Shown in pieces: positions 23,308-33,512 of a DNA stretch of 64,000 nt. Both the position numbers and the translations under genes were made by a program. The stretch's first letter is position 1. Every line of letters begins with the position of its first letter. This stretch comes from Fennellomyces sp. T-0311 (taxonomy: Eukaryota; Mucoromycota; Mucoromycetes; Mucorales; Lichtheimiaceae): the NCBI GenBank assembly GCA_025266875.1, contig JALLLT010000006.1, positions 1,116,001 to 1,180,000 of the forward strand, given 5' to 3'. The notes under the pieces are model-generated. The model was not told where the DNA came from. It ran no database searches and saw only the letters and a list, made by a program, of their open reading frames with translations.

Positions 23308-25072
23308 GATGTGTTGTTCTTCAAATTGTGTTGCGCTGGCTGCTTTGAGGCGGGTTATTGAGAGAGTGGATTGCGATTAAATGAACACAAAATGAAGGCG
23401 AACGGACCGTGGCGAAGCAAAAGCCAAATGCTGTTCGGCGGTCAGAATCGCCTAAATCGCGTCGGAGTCAGTGGCTTATTGCGATAGTGTCATTACGTGT
23501 GCGTTACGTTTGACACATCCACCCACTGCTATCAGTATGCGTCCCACAGATACTTGGATATCTTTCGATTGCATACAAATCCATTTATTCACTACGTTAA
23601 GTATACTGAAATAGCCAATACCTCGTATTACCCACACAAAGCAATTGGTCGACCGATTAGTTTCTAAGTAAACGAACGTATGAGCTCGATAGTACTGCTT
23701 ATGGTACTATGTCTCTTGCAAAAGCTTGAACCAATCACTTGGATCAGCATACACACTGGTAATTTCAAATGTGCATAATGTATTTAAGCGCTTGATGAAT
23801 GAACTCTTTCTTGTGACCGAGTACGAATACAGCAGGAACAAATGTATTATATCAATGAAAGTATTGTGTTATCTGATTACCCATTATGACTATAATTTAT
23901 TCTTTCTGGCGCTGTACCGACTTCACAAGTAAAAGCAAATTCGGGGATGATCGAGAGTAAGATCGCTTTGTCACCCAACATTAATAGTGCCAGGCTTCTC
24001 CGAGAATTGAACTTTCATTAGTACATACAAGAGCCAAAGCAATCCTCATTTGGATACTTGCGAGGTAACCTCCTGTGTATTAACACCCACCTGCCAAAGA
24101 CAACATCAAGTTGTAGTCCCAGCCTTGGATAAAATCTCTTCATCTCAGCAACTTGGTACAAGTTCCTCCGTGTCGTGACCCCACGCAGTTTATGGTGATT
24201 GACAATAAGCGATTGTATTCCCTGGAATGAGATGATCCTTCAGAACAGTATCCTTTGCTGCAACTACTTAGTGCCGAGAATGGTACTTCTAGAATCAGCT
24301 GCACCGATACTCATTTCACATTCTTTAACAAATCTAAGCTGTCGATCACAGTGAACGCGGGTATACTAGCGCCCTCAAGGTCTGTTTTGAGAAGAGTGTG
24401 ATGGAACATTGGGCGGCCATTATTGACTTGCCAAAAAATTGGGTTATGGCAGTTATTAAATACGTAAATACGTCATGTGAATAGCTGTGCATGCTAAAAG
24501 TTGGCGTATTGTGTAGAAAGATTTTTGCAAGGCAGGGTTACAAAGCACTTGCATGGTTATAAAAGTACATACGTACCGTACACCCACCACCTTTAATACG
24601 TATGTACATCGGTTTGGGTCTTACATTAGTACTTCAAGGTTTTCAGGTTTACGTTTTCGTGGCTACTGATATAGTATCATATGAGGTATTCACGTAGTAT
24701 AGCTAAAGATCAAATCGGCTTGCCCCTGTAATTGTTTTCTTCATCAACTACGAGCTGTATAAATACGTTTGGCTTGGAGTAATCAGCAATAGTAGAGTAC
24801 ATGTATGCACATTATAATCATTCAAACGGAGGATCTAAATGTCTTTCAGCAACACTATTCTTTGGTGATATGCATGATAGCCCTTTTTTGTACTAACCTT
24901 CCAACTGCACAAACGCCATCTTAAGGGGCTTCAGCAAAATGTTGCTGATGCGCATATAGTCATATACAACGACCAATGCACGCGCATCATACTTTTCATC
25001 TTTTCTTTTACGCATTTACGACACTCTGGTGTAATATTGTTCGCTATACCTCGGAGATACGTATAGATTATA
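23308..25072. other. AT-rich gene desert upstream of BRR2 and the MCT transporter
   Basis: About 1.76 kb between two divergent genes. Short open frames (for example at 23726-23932) show no domain, codon bias or splice context. The first ~150 bp should be the BRR2 promoter and the last ~150 bp the transporter promoter. I see no tRNA or transposon ends; one perfect 11-bp inverted repeat is listed separately. Confidence 0.4.
24565..24607. repeat. 11-bp perfect inverted repeat (stem-loop)
   Basis: GTACATACGTA at 24565-24575 is matched by its exact reverse complement at 24597-24607, with a 21-nt spacer. Both arms are themselves near-palindromic, so this may be chance in AT-rich DNA; no adjacent gene requires it. 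Confidence 0.4.
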
Positions 25073-26963
25073 ATGAGTGAACGGAAGTCGTCCGCAGAGG
25101 AAGATAACAATACTGTATGTAAACACGATCACCACCTTGAACCTGAGATAATTTAATGTAAAGCAATAGGATCAAAGTGGCAACGAAATATATTCTATCG
25201 ATGAAGAAGCCAAGGAGAAGAACAATCCAAGTCATCAGGTGACAACAAGCTACTACAGCTGGGTCCTTGTCATGTCAGCACTTATGGCAGCCGTTACACC
25301 AATGGGTCTCCTAAGCGCTTGGTTTGTTGTGAGAAGCATGAGAAGCTCTTCAGTGGCTCACAAACTTTTATTAGGGGTATGTTGATCTGATGTAAATTAC
25401 TAAATGTAGCCGCTGATATGTCTCTACGCTCAAAAAACTAGGTGTTCTGTTAGAATACTACCAAAGAGAAATCTTCAACGGTTCCAAAGAAACCACGACA
25501 CAATTGGCAGCTGTTGCAGATGCACGCAGACTTGTGATGTTGATATTTATGATCCCCCTTGGTTACGTATACTCCAGAGTTGGTCCCAAACCTCTATTGT
25601 ATATAAGCGTCATTGTATCGCCAGCTGCAATTCTGCTCCTGGGTATTGCAACATCGGTAATCACATTTCGCGATGCTATGGCTTATTTTTCAAACGGAAC
25701 TAAAATATTCAACGCTGAACAGATATGGCAGTTATACCTACTTTTTAGTGTCCTTGGTGGTTGTGGAATTGCTATGTTACAAATTGTATTTAGCACGAAA
25801 ACATTTGGAGCAATTACAATACTAATCAACTTGCATGTAGACCATAACACGTGTTCTACCACAATGGTTTGATAACAAAACACGAAGCACTGCATTTGGT
25901 ATATATTTCTGCTCAACAGGACTGGGAGGCCTTGTTGTTCCATTAATTACCACGGTCATTGAAAAAAATCTGGGTGGGCCATGGTAAGATTCATCAAAAA
26001 CTAAAAAAGAAAAAATGACACCCCAACATCGCATAGGATCTTTCGTATATTTGGTATTATAACCTTCGTTTTCGGAGCGATCGCATGTGTAGTCATGAAA
26101 GAAAGCTTTGATGCGGGTGCAAATCAACGAGAAGAAAGGGAAAAGAGAATTGGCAAAGCACATGATTTTACTGTCTTCAAGATTCGGAACGTGATGCTGT
26201 TTACACTTGCATTCTTTCTGATGCTATTTGCTCAAAACATACCTAATGTATTTTTGGTTTGTAAGTTCCTTCGCTACGTGTGTAATTCTTCCATCCTGGA
26301 AATTTACCAACTGATGTATTTAAAAACAGCTTATGCAAGTTATATTGGATTACAGCAATGGCAAGGAAGCTCATTGCTTTCGATATCGCTGGGGATGTCA
26401 ATTCCTGGCACAATAGGCTCAGGGTCTGTGTAGAAAGTATAAAGACCGAGATAGTCAGAACGAAATACTAATTATCAATACTACATATACCCGTATAGCT
26501 TGCTTGCGGATCGAATTGGGAACATTAATACTGGTATTCTGTTTACCTTCACAGCAACATTAGCTACCGCATCAATCTGGACCCAAGCGTACAGCATTCA
26601 AACTTTACAAGCATACGCGGTCATCTATGGTTTCAGCAATAGTGTCATGTCCACTTTATGTAAGTAGAAACGTAGTACAGTTCATAACAAAGTACCTAAT
26701 TCACGTATATATAATTATTAGATACACCTACGCTTATATCAATCGTTGGAATGGAGCGGTTCCACTCGGCAAGTTCTCTGATACTCGTCACAACCATCAT
26801 CAGCTCTTTTGGGACCACAGTTGCAAGCGCGATAGAAGGATCAAGTCGTCTCGAGCCATATCTATCGTACAAACTTATAACAATTGTAGTGTTTACTGCA
26901 GGTCTCATAGTCCAAGTGATTGTAAGATTCCGAACAGGAAAAAAGTTATTTGCAAAGGCATGA
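25073..26963 (+). CDS. MFS transporter, monocarboxylate-porter (MCT) type
   Basis: Membrane transporter of the MCT-like major facilitator group, about 488 aa in my model. Exons: 25073-25114, 25170-25380, 25442-25785, 25841-25983, 26037-26260, 26330-26429, 26499-26659, 26722-26963; introns 53-69 nt. Family marks: YYSWVLVMSALMAAVTPMG opening helix 1, LLEYYQREIF after it, VLPQWFDNKTRSTAFGIYF in the helix 4-5 region, LLADRIGNIN at the loop to the second half, and a basic end (RFRTGKKLFAKA). Substrate unknown. The second intron is a problem: the good donor at 25377 puts the next exon out of frame, so I used a weak GTTGAT donor at 25381. That keeps the frame but leaves about 19 extra residues before LLEYY. 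A frameshift or a decaying gene is possible. AT-rich relative to neighbours. Confidence 0.72.
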
Positions 26964-27285
26964 GTAAATTTATCTGCACGAACACTGGTTTGGAATAGAA
27001 AAACACACTTCATATATATATATATATACAGACAGTCCAAAAAATGAGGAATCACTATTATACATAGAGAATAGGTGGGTGTGGGCGTGCTTGGCGTGTT
27101 CATGGTAAATATAAGTTTTGCTTACGATTGCTAGGTATCCTCCCACTTAGTATGGTAGACCGTGGGCGGAGGACCAAGATTAAGACCGGGCCTAGAACCT
27201 GACTAGACGTGTCATATGAGCGATGTTGTGTGCGGTGGACAGTGGAAAAAAAAAGCACGCAAGGGTTGGTGAGGAACGAGGTCTA
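26964..27285. other. Short convergent intergenic region with (AT)n tract
   Basis: 322 bp between the convergent MCT transporter and bZIP genes. Contains an alternating AT tract near 27012-27027; no gene seen. Confidence 0.4.
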
Positions 27286-27696
27286 TCACCGTACAAGCGC
27301 ATCATGAGCTTCAGAGAGTTGCTTTTCCAATTCAGCTATCCGTTCCAAGCTTTTTTTCTGTCGTGCCAAGACGACTTTTCGTTCACTTTCGAGTATAGCT
27401 GCCCGTAACCGCAATTGTTCGTTGGACATTTCAAGACCCTTGACGCGTTTTTCGAGTTGTTCCATACGTTGAACTTTACGCATACGCGATCTTCTTGCGG
27501 CGTCAGTATTTCGTTGTCGTTTCATGGCAACAGGATCGTCATGCTCAATTGTTCGCTTTCTTCCATCGGTCGACATTCCGGAACTACTGCTGCTAACACT
27601 CTTGTCGTCCAATATACCCGAGGCCAACAAGTCGTTTTCGAGCCATTCATCCAACGAGTATCCGTCCAGTTGTGTTTCTTTATCCATTAATGTCAT
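27286..27696 (-). CDS. GCN4/CPC1-type bZIP transcription factor
   Basis: Single-exon basic-leucine-zipper protein of 136 aa. The basic region contains the invariant spacing N-x-x-A-A-x-x-S-R (RNTDAARRSRMRK, about residues 62-74), preceded by DPVAMKRQ as in Gcn4/Cpc1 proteins, and is followed by a heptad zipper (MEQLEKRVKGLEMSNEQLRL) that continues as coiled coil to the end. The N-terminus has a short acidic, aromatic segment (LDEWLENDLL) that could act as an activation patch. Gcn4-type factors bind TGACTC-like sites and induce amino-acid biosynthesis. It is shorter than yeast Gcn4 (281 aa). Its start codon lies just 51 nt after the stop codon of the SWSAP1-like gene upstream on the same strand, so its promoter must lie within that gene or the two are co-transcribed. 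Confidence 0.9.
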   Translation of the reverse strand: MTLMDKETQLDGYSLDEWLENDLLASGILDDKSVSSSSSGMSTDGRKRTIEHDDPVAMKRQRNTDAARRSRMRKVQRMEQLEKRVKGLEMSNEQLRLRAAILESERKVVLARQKKSLERIAELEKQLSEAHDALVR

Positions 27697-27747
27697 TTGT
27701 AGATAAAAAAAAAGATATAGTAGAGTTTTTTTCTCAGTCCGAATTGC

Positions 27748-28564
27748 TTAAAGGATCGAGTTGCAATAGTAGGATATGATACGGTATAGAATGTCTTGGT
27801 CTTCCAAGTAGCCGTCGTCGGTTACGAGCAAGTCGGTCGTTTGTTCTGTTTGTAATCCAAAAGGTTCATCCCATGTTTTTCGTGCATGGCTGGTGAGGTA
27901 TCCGCAGGTTTCTACCAAAAGACAAAGTGTTTTGTTTACTTCGCTTCGTCTATAAAACACGTTCAGCGTACGATACGTATACACAACACACGGCGAGCAT
28001 ACCGATGTTCTGCGGGCCTGGTATTGGTGGCATCCATCCATCGCAACATATCCTTGACAACAATTAAACATGGCGGTTGGTTATCGCGTTCAGTTTGTAT
28101 CCACGACAACAAATCGGACCGTGGTTGCGGATGTTCTCGAATATGCAATGCGCAAAGTATCCCTTGTAACTGATGGACGTTCTCGACCTGACTTTGCGTT
28201 TACTAAGTCCAAGCGGTTCTTTTCAGCGCAGAGATATAGTTACCAGACGCGTATACTTTCCAGCCACTGGCGCTCTTCCAGGGATGTTTCATCTTTGATG
28301 GCTTTTGAAAGTGCTTGGGTGTCATGAACAAACACGAGTGCCCAAGGTCGAGCGGTGTAAGCTGCATCTGGACCCCACGATTCAAAATCTTGATTTGACT
28401 GCGCGGTCTTTTGTTGCAATTGCAGCGTTATAAAATTGAGCACGGTTCTGTTGAGCTGATTGTGAATGGGGCCAAATATATAAAAGGTAAGGCGTTGTAT
28501 ACCTTGCATTATCATCGGGGTCATTGCCCATGCGCAAAAAGCAAGTGGTTCCAGCGACTGACAT
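27748..28564 (-). CDS. Degenerate RecA-fold protein, SWSAP1/Shu-complex-like
   Basis: Putative homologous-recombination factor of 218 aa. Exons (complement): 28564-28503, 28447-28244, 28191-28003, 27949-27748; introns 55, 52 and 53 nt, phases consistent. I see a RecA-like outline: a degenerate Walker A region near the N-terminus (CFLRMGNDPDDNARTVLNF where G-x4-GK[ST] would be), then PWALVFVHDTQAL, then LESIRVCQVENVHQLQGIL, and a hydrophobic Walker-B-like strand PPCLIVVKDMLRWM. The order and spacing parallel animal SWSAP1 (short strand, 'KIRF...STRELFRLL', 'PSLLLLDGL'). SWSAP1 works with SWS1 in a Shu-like complex that promotes Rad51 filaments. The C-terminal third (LLVETCGYLTSHARK...) is unplaced. 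The call rests on pattern memory, not alignment; another Rad51-paralog-like or Elongator-type RecA fold is possible. Confidence 0.5.
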
Positions 28565-28650
28565 ATGCTCAAAAAAGAAAAGGATAAACGATCAGCCCCA
28601 CGCAAAAATAATCACCTCGCTGCATTTCAGGTCGATCTCAAACTCTTTTT

Positions 28651-28656
28651 TATAAG
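28651..28656 (+). promoter_or_regulatory. TATA box of the Cys-rich surface protein gene
   Basis: TATAAG at 28651 lies 31-37 bp upstream of the ATG at 28688 but only 10 bp upstream of the first in-frame ATG (28667), which argues for the downstream start. It sits in a 100-bp divergent promoter shared with the SWSAP1-like gene. Confidence 0.5.
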
Positions 28657-28687
28657 TAAGCGCGCAATGTTTTTGTTTTGTCTTTGT

Positions 28688-29256
28688 ATGATGATCCGTC
28701 CCTATATCGTTTTTCTGCTGCTGTGTTTGGCAGCGGCTGCGTGCCATGGTAAGCAAAGCGAGTGTTATAAAAATTCACATGGTAACCAGTTACGCAAATA
28801 GGCGCCTCTGTGGATAGCATCCCACAAGACCAGCGGGAAAAACTGTGCAACGATACAAAGGCGGCCTGTGCAGACGCGTGCCACCAGTCTGCGTCAACAC
28901 ATTGCGACACGAGCACACTTATTTGGGGATGTAATTGTCCTCCGAACGAAGAAAGCAAGATGATCGGCACCAAGCCAGTAGGCACGTTCCCCATCCCCAA
29001 AAAGCTGTGCCGGATGGATCTAGCGCTCTGTCACAGCAGCTGCCAGCACTTGGGCGAGCATGGGAACCAGGCCAAAATCTGTCGTTTGCAGTGTCAAGGG
29101 TCTTTTCCCTGCGACACGGTCAAGGCACCTGAGTACAACGGAACGACCACAATGCATGATCGAAACAGTAACGCCCGCATCAACGTGTCCCCGGCCATGC
29201 GGCTACAGCCGTCTTACCTGCTGCCGTTTGCGTGGATACCTGTGATTATGGTGTGA
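28688..29256 (+). CDS. Secreted Cys-rich, probably GPI-anchored protein (DUF7707-like)
   Basis: Cell-surface protein of 171 aa. Exons: 28688-28748 and 28802-29256 (53-nt intron). A classic signal peptide (MMIRPYIVFLLLCLAAAACHG) precedes a domain of about 100 residues with a dozen Cys in the order seen in fungal DUF7707 proteins (LCNDTKAACADAC, CDTSTLIWGCNCPP, LCRMDLALCHSSC, CRLQCQG). A Thr/Asn-rich spacer with NGT and NVS sequons follows, then a short hydrophobic C-terminus (SYLLPFAWIPVIMV) with no charged tail, as in GPI-attachment signals. Function unknown; such proteins sit on the plasma membrane or wall. An in-frame ATG at 28667 would add MFLFCLC; I chose 28688 because of the TATA box at 28651. 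Confidence 0.7.
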
Positions 29257-29686
29257 AGGGAATCAAAGAAATAATAATAAAAGAAAAAAGCTGTTGCTGG
29301 TTGTACATATTCACTTATACCATGTGGCACTTACCAATTCCGCTTTGAAAGTCTTACCGTGGTACCTTGGCACCCGTTCCTCTTTTTTCTTTCTCTCTCT
29401 CTTTTTCTTCCACGCAACTCCAGTCCTTCAAAGGTTTCACCATCACGCCATTTGCCACTCAATCCTCTCGCCCCTTTCCTCCCCTCTCTTGCTTTTTTCC
29501 TTTTTTTCTTGTCCGTTCCTCCTCCTTCGTCATTAACAACACTCACCGCCATTAAGGGTAACAGGAAAGAATTTTTTAGTGCCAACGAGATAATAATGAC
29601 AATATAGTAATATATTACGTGGACATTTGCAACTCAACGATTTAATAAACTTTATGCGTAAAGGATAAAGTAGTCGGAGCTGCGTC
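29257..29686. other. Intergenic, pyrimidine-rich promoter of the PX-AGC kinase
   Basis: 430 bp; the segment 29380-29530 is strongly CT-rich on the + strand, as is common in fungal promoters and leaders. No gene seen. Confidence 0.4.
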
Positions 29687-30221
29687 ATGAAGGCCTTTAC
29701 GATCGCCGTGTCTCAGATTACTGCCACCGTGTCCAATCAGCAAGAGGAACATCCTGTACGTTGGCTGTTGAACCGTCATGTGGAATCCTCATTGTTCGTG
29801 CAGGTGTTGAATGTCGTAGTGGAAACGGACACACACGTTTTATCTTTGGTTCGCTACATACCCGACCTCGTCGAGTTTGATCACTTGGTAACAGAGCAGC
29901 TGCCCTTTGTTTCCGTGGCAACTTTACAAACTGTTGTTATTTAGATCAAAACCCATTATCGGCGAGTCAAGATTCCTTTCCCCAAGCTGACGGAAGAAAC
30001 GACCTCGACAACAGCGTCCGCGACGTCCGACAAACGACGCAGTTTTCGACAATTCTTGACATCGTTGCCACACGGAACACGAACGAACGCAGAAAAGATC
30101 CAGCGCTATCTGCATAAGTGCTCGCTCGAGCCCGTCGTCCGATCGTCCAGTATATTTCGTGATTTTTTTTCTGTTCAGCGTGATGAGGACCGGAGTGTGT
30201 CCAAAGCTGAACTCAAAGATC

Positions 30222-30287
<66 letters not shown>

Positions 30288-32170
30288 AACAGCAACAACA
30301 GCAGCAGCAGCAACGAGAACTTCCCCCTCCACCTCCACAGAAACAATCACCACCGTCGCCTCCGCCCGCACTCCCACCAACGCCGCCTCCCAAAATGGTG
30401 GTTGAGGATGCAGTTGTTCCGCAGTCGCCCGTGCAGGAACCGCTCCTGGTGGAGGACGAGGAGGAAGAGGATCATGTGAAGAAATACGACTTTTTTGAGA
30501 ACCTGGAAATGATCAAGGTGCTCGGCAAGGGTTGCATGGGCAAGGTAAGAAGGGTAGATACGCACCATCCAGTTATTTAGCTCGAATGGCAATTTGTATA
30601 GGTGTTTTTGGTCCGATCGCGCACGTCACACGAGCTATATGCGCTCAAGAGCATCGTCAAGGAATTGGTGGTCGAGCAACGCGAAATCACCCACACGCTG
30701 GCGGAGCGCGACATTCTTGCCACGCTGTCGGGCATCAATCACCCGTTTTTGGCCAAGTTGCATGCATCGTTTCAGGATACGCACCGGCTGTACCTGGTGA
30801 CGGATTACTACTGCGGCGGCGATTTAGCCACGCAGATGAGTACTTGTTCAACGTTTTCCAAGGAACGCACACTCTTCTATGCCGCCGAGATGATTGACGG
30901 CATTGGAGAATTGCACCGGCTAGGCGTGCTGTACCGCGATCTCAAGCCCGAAAACATTCTACTGACAGCCGACGGCCACGTTCTACTTACCGATTTCGGG
31001 CTAAGTAAATGGCTGCTTAATGAAGACCGGGTGACGCAAACGTTTTGCGGCACGGCGGAATACCTGGCACCCGAGGCGCTTTTGGGTGAAGCGTACTCGT
31101 TTGGTATTGACCATTGGGCCTATGGTACAATTCTTTACGAGATGTTGGCAGGAATCACGCCGTTCTGGGCCGACAACCATTCGGAGATGTACAGGCGGGT
31201 GCTGCAGGACCCGCTCGAGTTTCCACCGGACACCGACTTTGAGACGGCCGAGTTTCTGTCGGCATTGTTGGAACGAGACCCGCGGATGCGCTTGGGGTAC
31301 CACGGTGTCGACGAGATCAAGCAGCACATGTACTTTTCGACGATTGACTGGGACGAAGTGTATCATCGCAGGTTAATACCGCCTTATGTTCCAGACCTTC
31401 GATCGTCCCTGGATTTCTCCAACTTTGATCCGTCGTTCCTTGAAATGCCCGCGGTGCTCACTCCGATCCCGTCCCAGCTCGATCTGTCCGACGATATCCA
31501 GCAAGTCTTTGATGGCTACTCGTTTGTGGATGAGCGCTTCCTCGACGACGAAACCAGCGCACCGACAACGACAACAACTGCTCCTCCTGCTGGTCGGGAC
31601 AGCAGCAGCAGTGGATGGGATGACGAGTTGTCGGTGGACCACAAACGACGCACAATGGACAGAATTGATGAACAACAGCAAATGGAACGCGAGCTCTACA
31701 ACGACTTGTACCCAACCTTCCAACCCGCCCGGAAACGCGGCAGTGTCAGCATGCTTTCGGACATTGACAGTTTCCATCTGGATGAACGCCAGCCCCAGGT
31801 TCCAGACAAGAAGAAGCAGCCCGAAGAACGCCACGCCAAAAGGCGCAACACAAATGGATCTTCAGATTTGGACGAGGTGGCCTACGCCTATCGCCAGCAG
31901 ATGAGCGAGTCCATGGTGGTCGCCGAGCCTCTGTTATCCACATCATCGATCACGCCGCACCGTGTCGTACCCGACCTTTCGGTGGCATCGACGGCTGACG
32001 AACTCGAGGAATTAGACTTTGGTATCTCTGCGGATTTGGATTTGAAACTATCATTTAGTTTGCAGATTGATCCGGTGCAGACCAACAAGCCCCAAAAGGC
32101 CGCAAGCAACAGTAGCAGTAGTAGGCGAAAAGCTGCGCGCCGATTCTTCAGTCCTTTATTGAAGTTTTAA
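29687..32170 (+). CDS. PX-domain AGC kinase (SGK3/Ypk-like) with polyGln linker
   Basis: Ser/Thr kinase of 789 aa. Exons: 29687-29887, 29945-30544, 30602-32170 (57-nt introns). Residues ~1-130 form a PX phosphoinositide-binding domain (FVQVLNVVVET, RYIPDLVEFDHLIKTHYRRV, PFPKLT, a closing CSLEPVVRSSSIFRDFF). A linker holds 31 consecutive Gln and poly-Pro runs. The kinase domain starts near residue 247: glycine loop GKGCMGKV, catalytic Lys in ELYALKS, YRDLKPENILL, TDFGLSKW, activation-loop QTFCGTAEYLAPEA with the PDK1-site Thr, and the AGC C-tail with FDGYSFVDERF as a hydrophobic-motif-like block. Animal SGK3 has the same PX + AGC layout; yeast Ypk kinases lack PX. A long acidic, Ser-rich tail of about 230 residues follows. 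Probably acts at endosomal or plasma membranes downstream of PDK1/TORC2 (inference). Confidence 0.88.
30221..30313 (+). repeat. CAA/CAG tract encoding 31 Gln
   Basis: 93 bp of mixed CAA and CAG codons inside the PX-AGC kinase linker, reading as 31 uninterrupted glutamines. Blocks of pure CAA and pure CAG suggest repeat expansion; other frames of the same tract give long Asn/Ser runs, so it creates spurious open frames. Confidence 0.95.
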
Positions 32171-32306
32171 ACCCACTCTTTATATATATATACCTTATAA
32201 GCATTCCTTAATTGTACGTATACATAATCTTCCTCTTCTATGGCCCCGCGTTTTTTTTCACATGATCTTGCACCCCCTGAACCCCCCACTTTCATTATCC
32301 TTTACT

Positions 32307-33512
32307 TTATAAAACACCGTTGAATCCAGTGAGATAACGATCCCAGCTCTTATCGAAGAGCACCTGAATCGCATGGCGTGCATGAACAAGCACAAATGCC
32401 TGGACGTCCATCAGCAGTTTCAAGGCGTCGGGCTTGTGCAAAGCTTCGGCCGTATACTGCAAGCAAATGGAGGCGTTGGAATGTGTCGGCAGCCGCATCT
32501 CGGCCGTCACCCAAAAGTCGACCAACACAAGCCTTGTCAGAGCCGTCAAGGCGCCAAAGCATTGAATCAAAACGAGCTGCGCTTCGGTCTGGACCGGCAT
32601 GGCGACAGAATGGAGCCGATACAGCAGCAGTCGCGTCCAGCCGTGCAACTCGAGGTAGTCCAAGTGAGGGGCCAGCACCAAGAATTGCCTCCACACCGAT
32701 GCAGGCCACGCATGACAAAACCCAAACGTCAAATGGCTCAATTTCAAATGCGAGAGCCATCCATATTTAGCCAATTGCCGTTGCTCCAGCGCTTGCCAAC
32801 GTGACCCGACATCCGTCATGGATTCCTCTCCATCCAACCGCACAGACATTTCAGTCAATAGCTTGGTCAGCTCAGGATAATCATAGTCGCGGATGTTGAT
32901 GATGGTCAATGTGTGCAATAGAGGCGTAGCTGTATCAAATGCTTTGGCAATCAACGAGGTGAAGCCCGACACGTCTTGGAATCGAACATGGAGCCGCTCG
33001 AGGTGCTTATGCGTCAACAGCAGATCGACCATATCCAATGGCTGCAGCGCGCACCATGTTTCAACGCCATTGCAACTGACGCTGCGTAGTTGCGCGAGTT
33101 GCGCCAGGAATTCATTAATTTCACAAAGGCATAGATGAGTGGTTGAGAGATGCGTGACATTTTGGAATGTAAAAGTCAACTGTTTGAGATGTTTGTGTCG
33201 ACGCGATTCGTAGGGTTTGTAAATGTCCAGGTGACGAACAGCTTGTAAGGGGCCAAAGGACGTGTTAAACAGCCGTTGATAGGCTTTAAATAAGGACGGC
33301 TTGTCCAGTGTTAACCGTCTCCACTTTTTGAAGAAAGGCGTGTAATTATAATCAAATGACCTTTTCAACATGTTATCAATGCTTACCAGGGTAGGTCGAC
33401 GCGCTACCATTCGCCACTGCCTACACACTTGAGCCAATGTACACAAAGCCAACGGACATGACCCACAGAACGAAAACACCAGCTCGAGACAATCGTCCGT
33501 CAATGTCGTCAT
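32307..33512 (-). CDS. F-box protein with leucine-rich-repeat-like C-terminus
   Basis: Single-exon protein of 401 aa. The N-terminus (LTDDCLELVFSFCG...LCTLAQVCRQWRMVARRP, residues 4-43) is an F-box, the Skp1-binding module of SCF ubiquitin ligases. The rest has irregular Leu-rich segments (VRHLDIYKPYE, LERLHVRFQDV, LSHLKLSHLTFGF, LDYLELHGW) spaced like degenerate LRRs, the usual substrate-recognition part. I start at 33512 (MTTLTDD) because the 36 upstream in-frame codons are basic and precede the F-box without family support. The gene is convergent with the PX-AGC kinase, 136 bp between stop codons. The target cannot be read from sequence. Confidence 0.82.
   Translation of the reverse strand: MTTLTDDCLELVFSFCGSCPLALCTLAQVCRQWRMVARRPTLVSIDNMLKRSFDYNYTPFFKKWRRLTLDKPSLFKAYQRLFNTSFGPLQAVRHLDIYKPYESRRHKHLKQLTFTFQNVTHLSTTHLCLCEINEFLAQLAQLRSVSCNGVETWCALQPLDMVDLLLTHKHLERLHVRFQDVSGFTSLIAKAFDTATPLLHTLTIINIRDYDYPELTKLLTEMSVRLDGEESMTDVGSRWQALEQRQLAKYGWLSHLKLSHLTFGFCHAWPASVWRQFLVLAPHLDYLELHGWTRLLLYRLHSVAMPVQTEAQLVLIQCFGALTALTRLVLVDFWVTAEMRLPTHSNASICLQYTAEALHKPDALKLLMDVQAFVLVHARHAIQVLFDKSWDRYLTGFNGVL

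Noticed and set aside
30159..30479. Open frame rich in Asn and Ser
   Set aside because: Frame-shifted reading of the CAA/CAG tract in the PX-AGC kinase.
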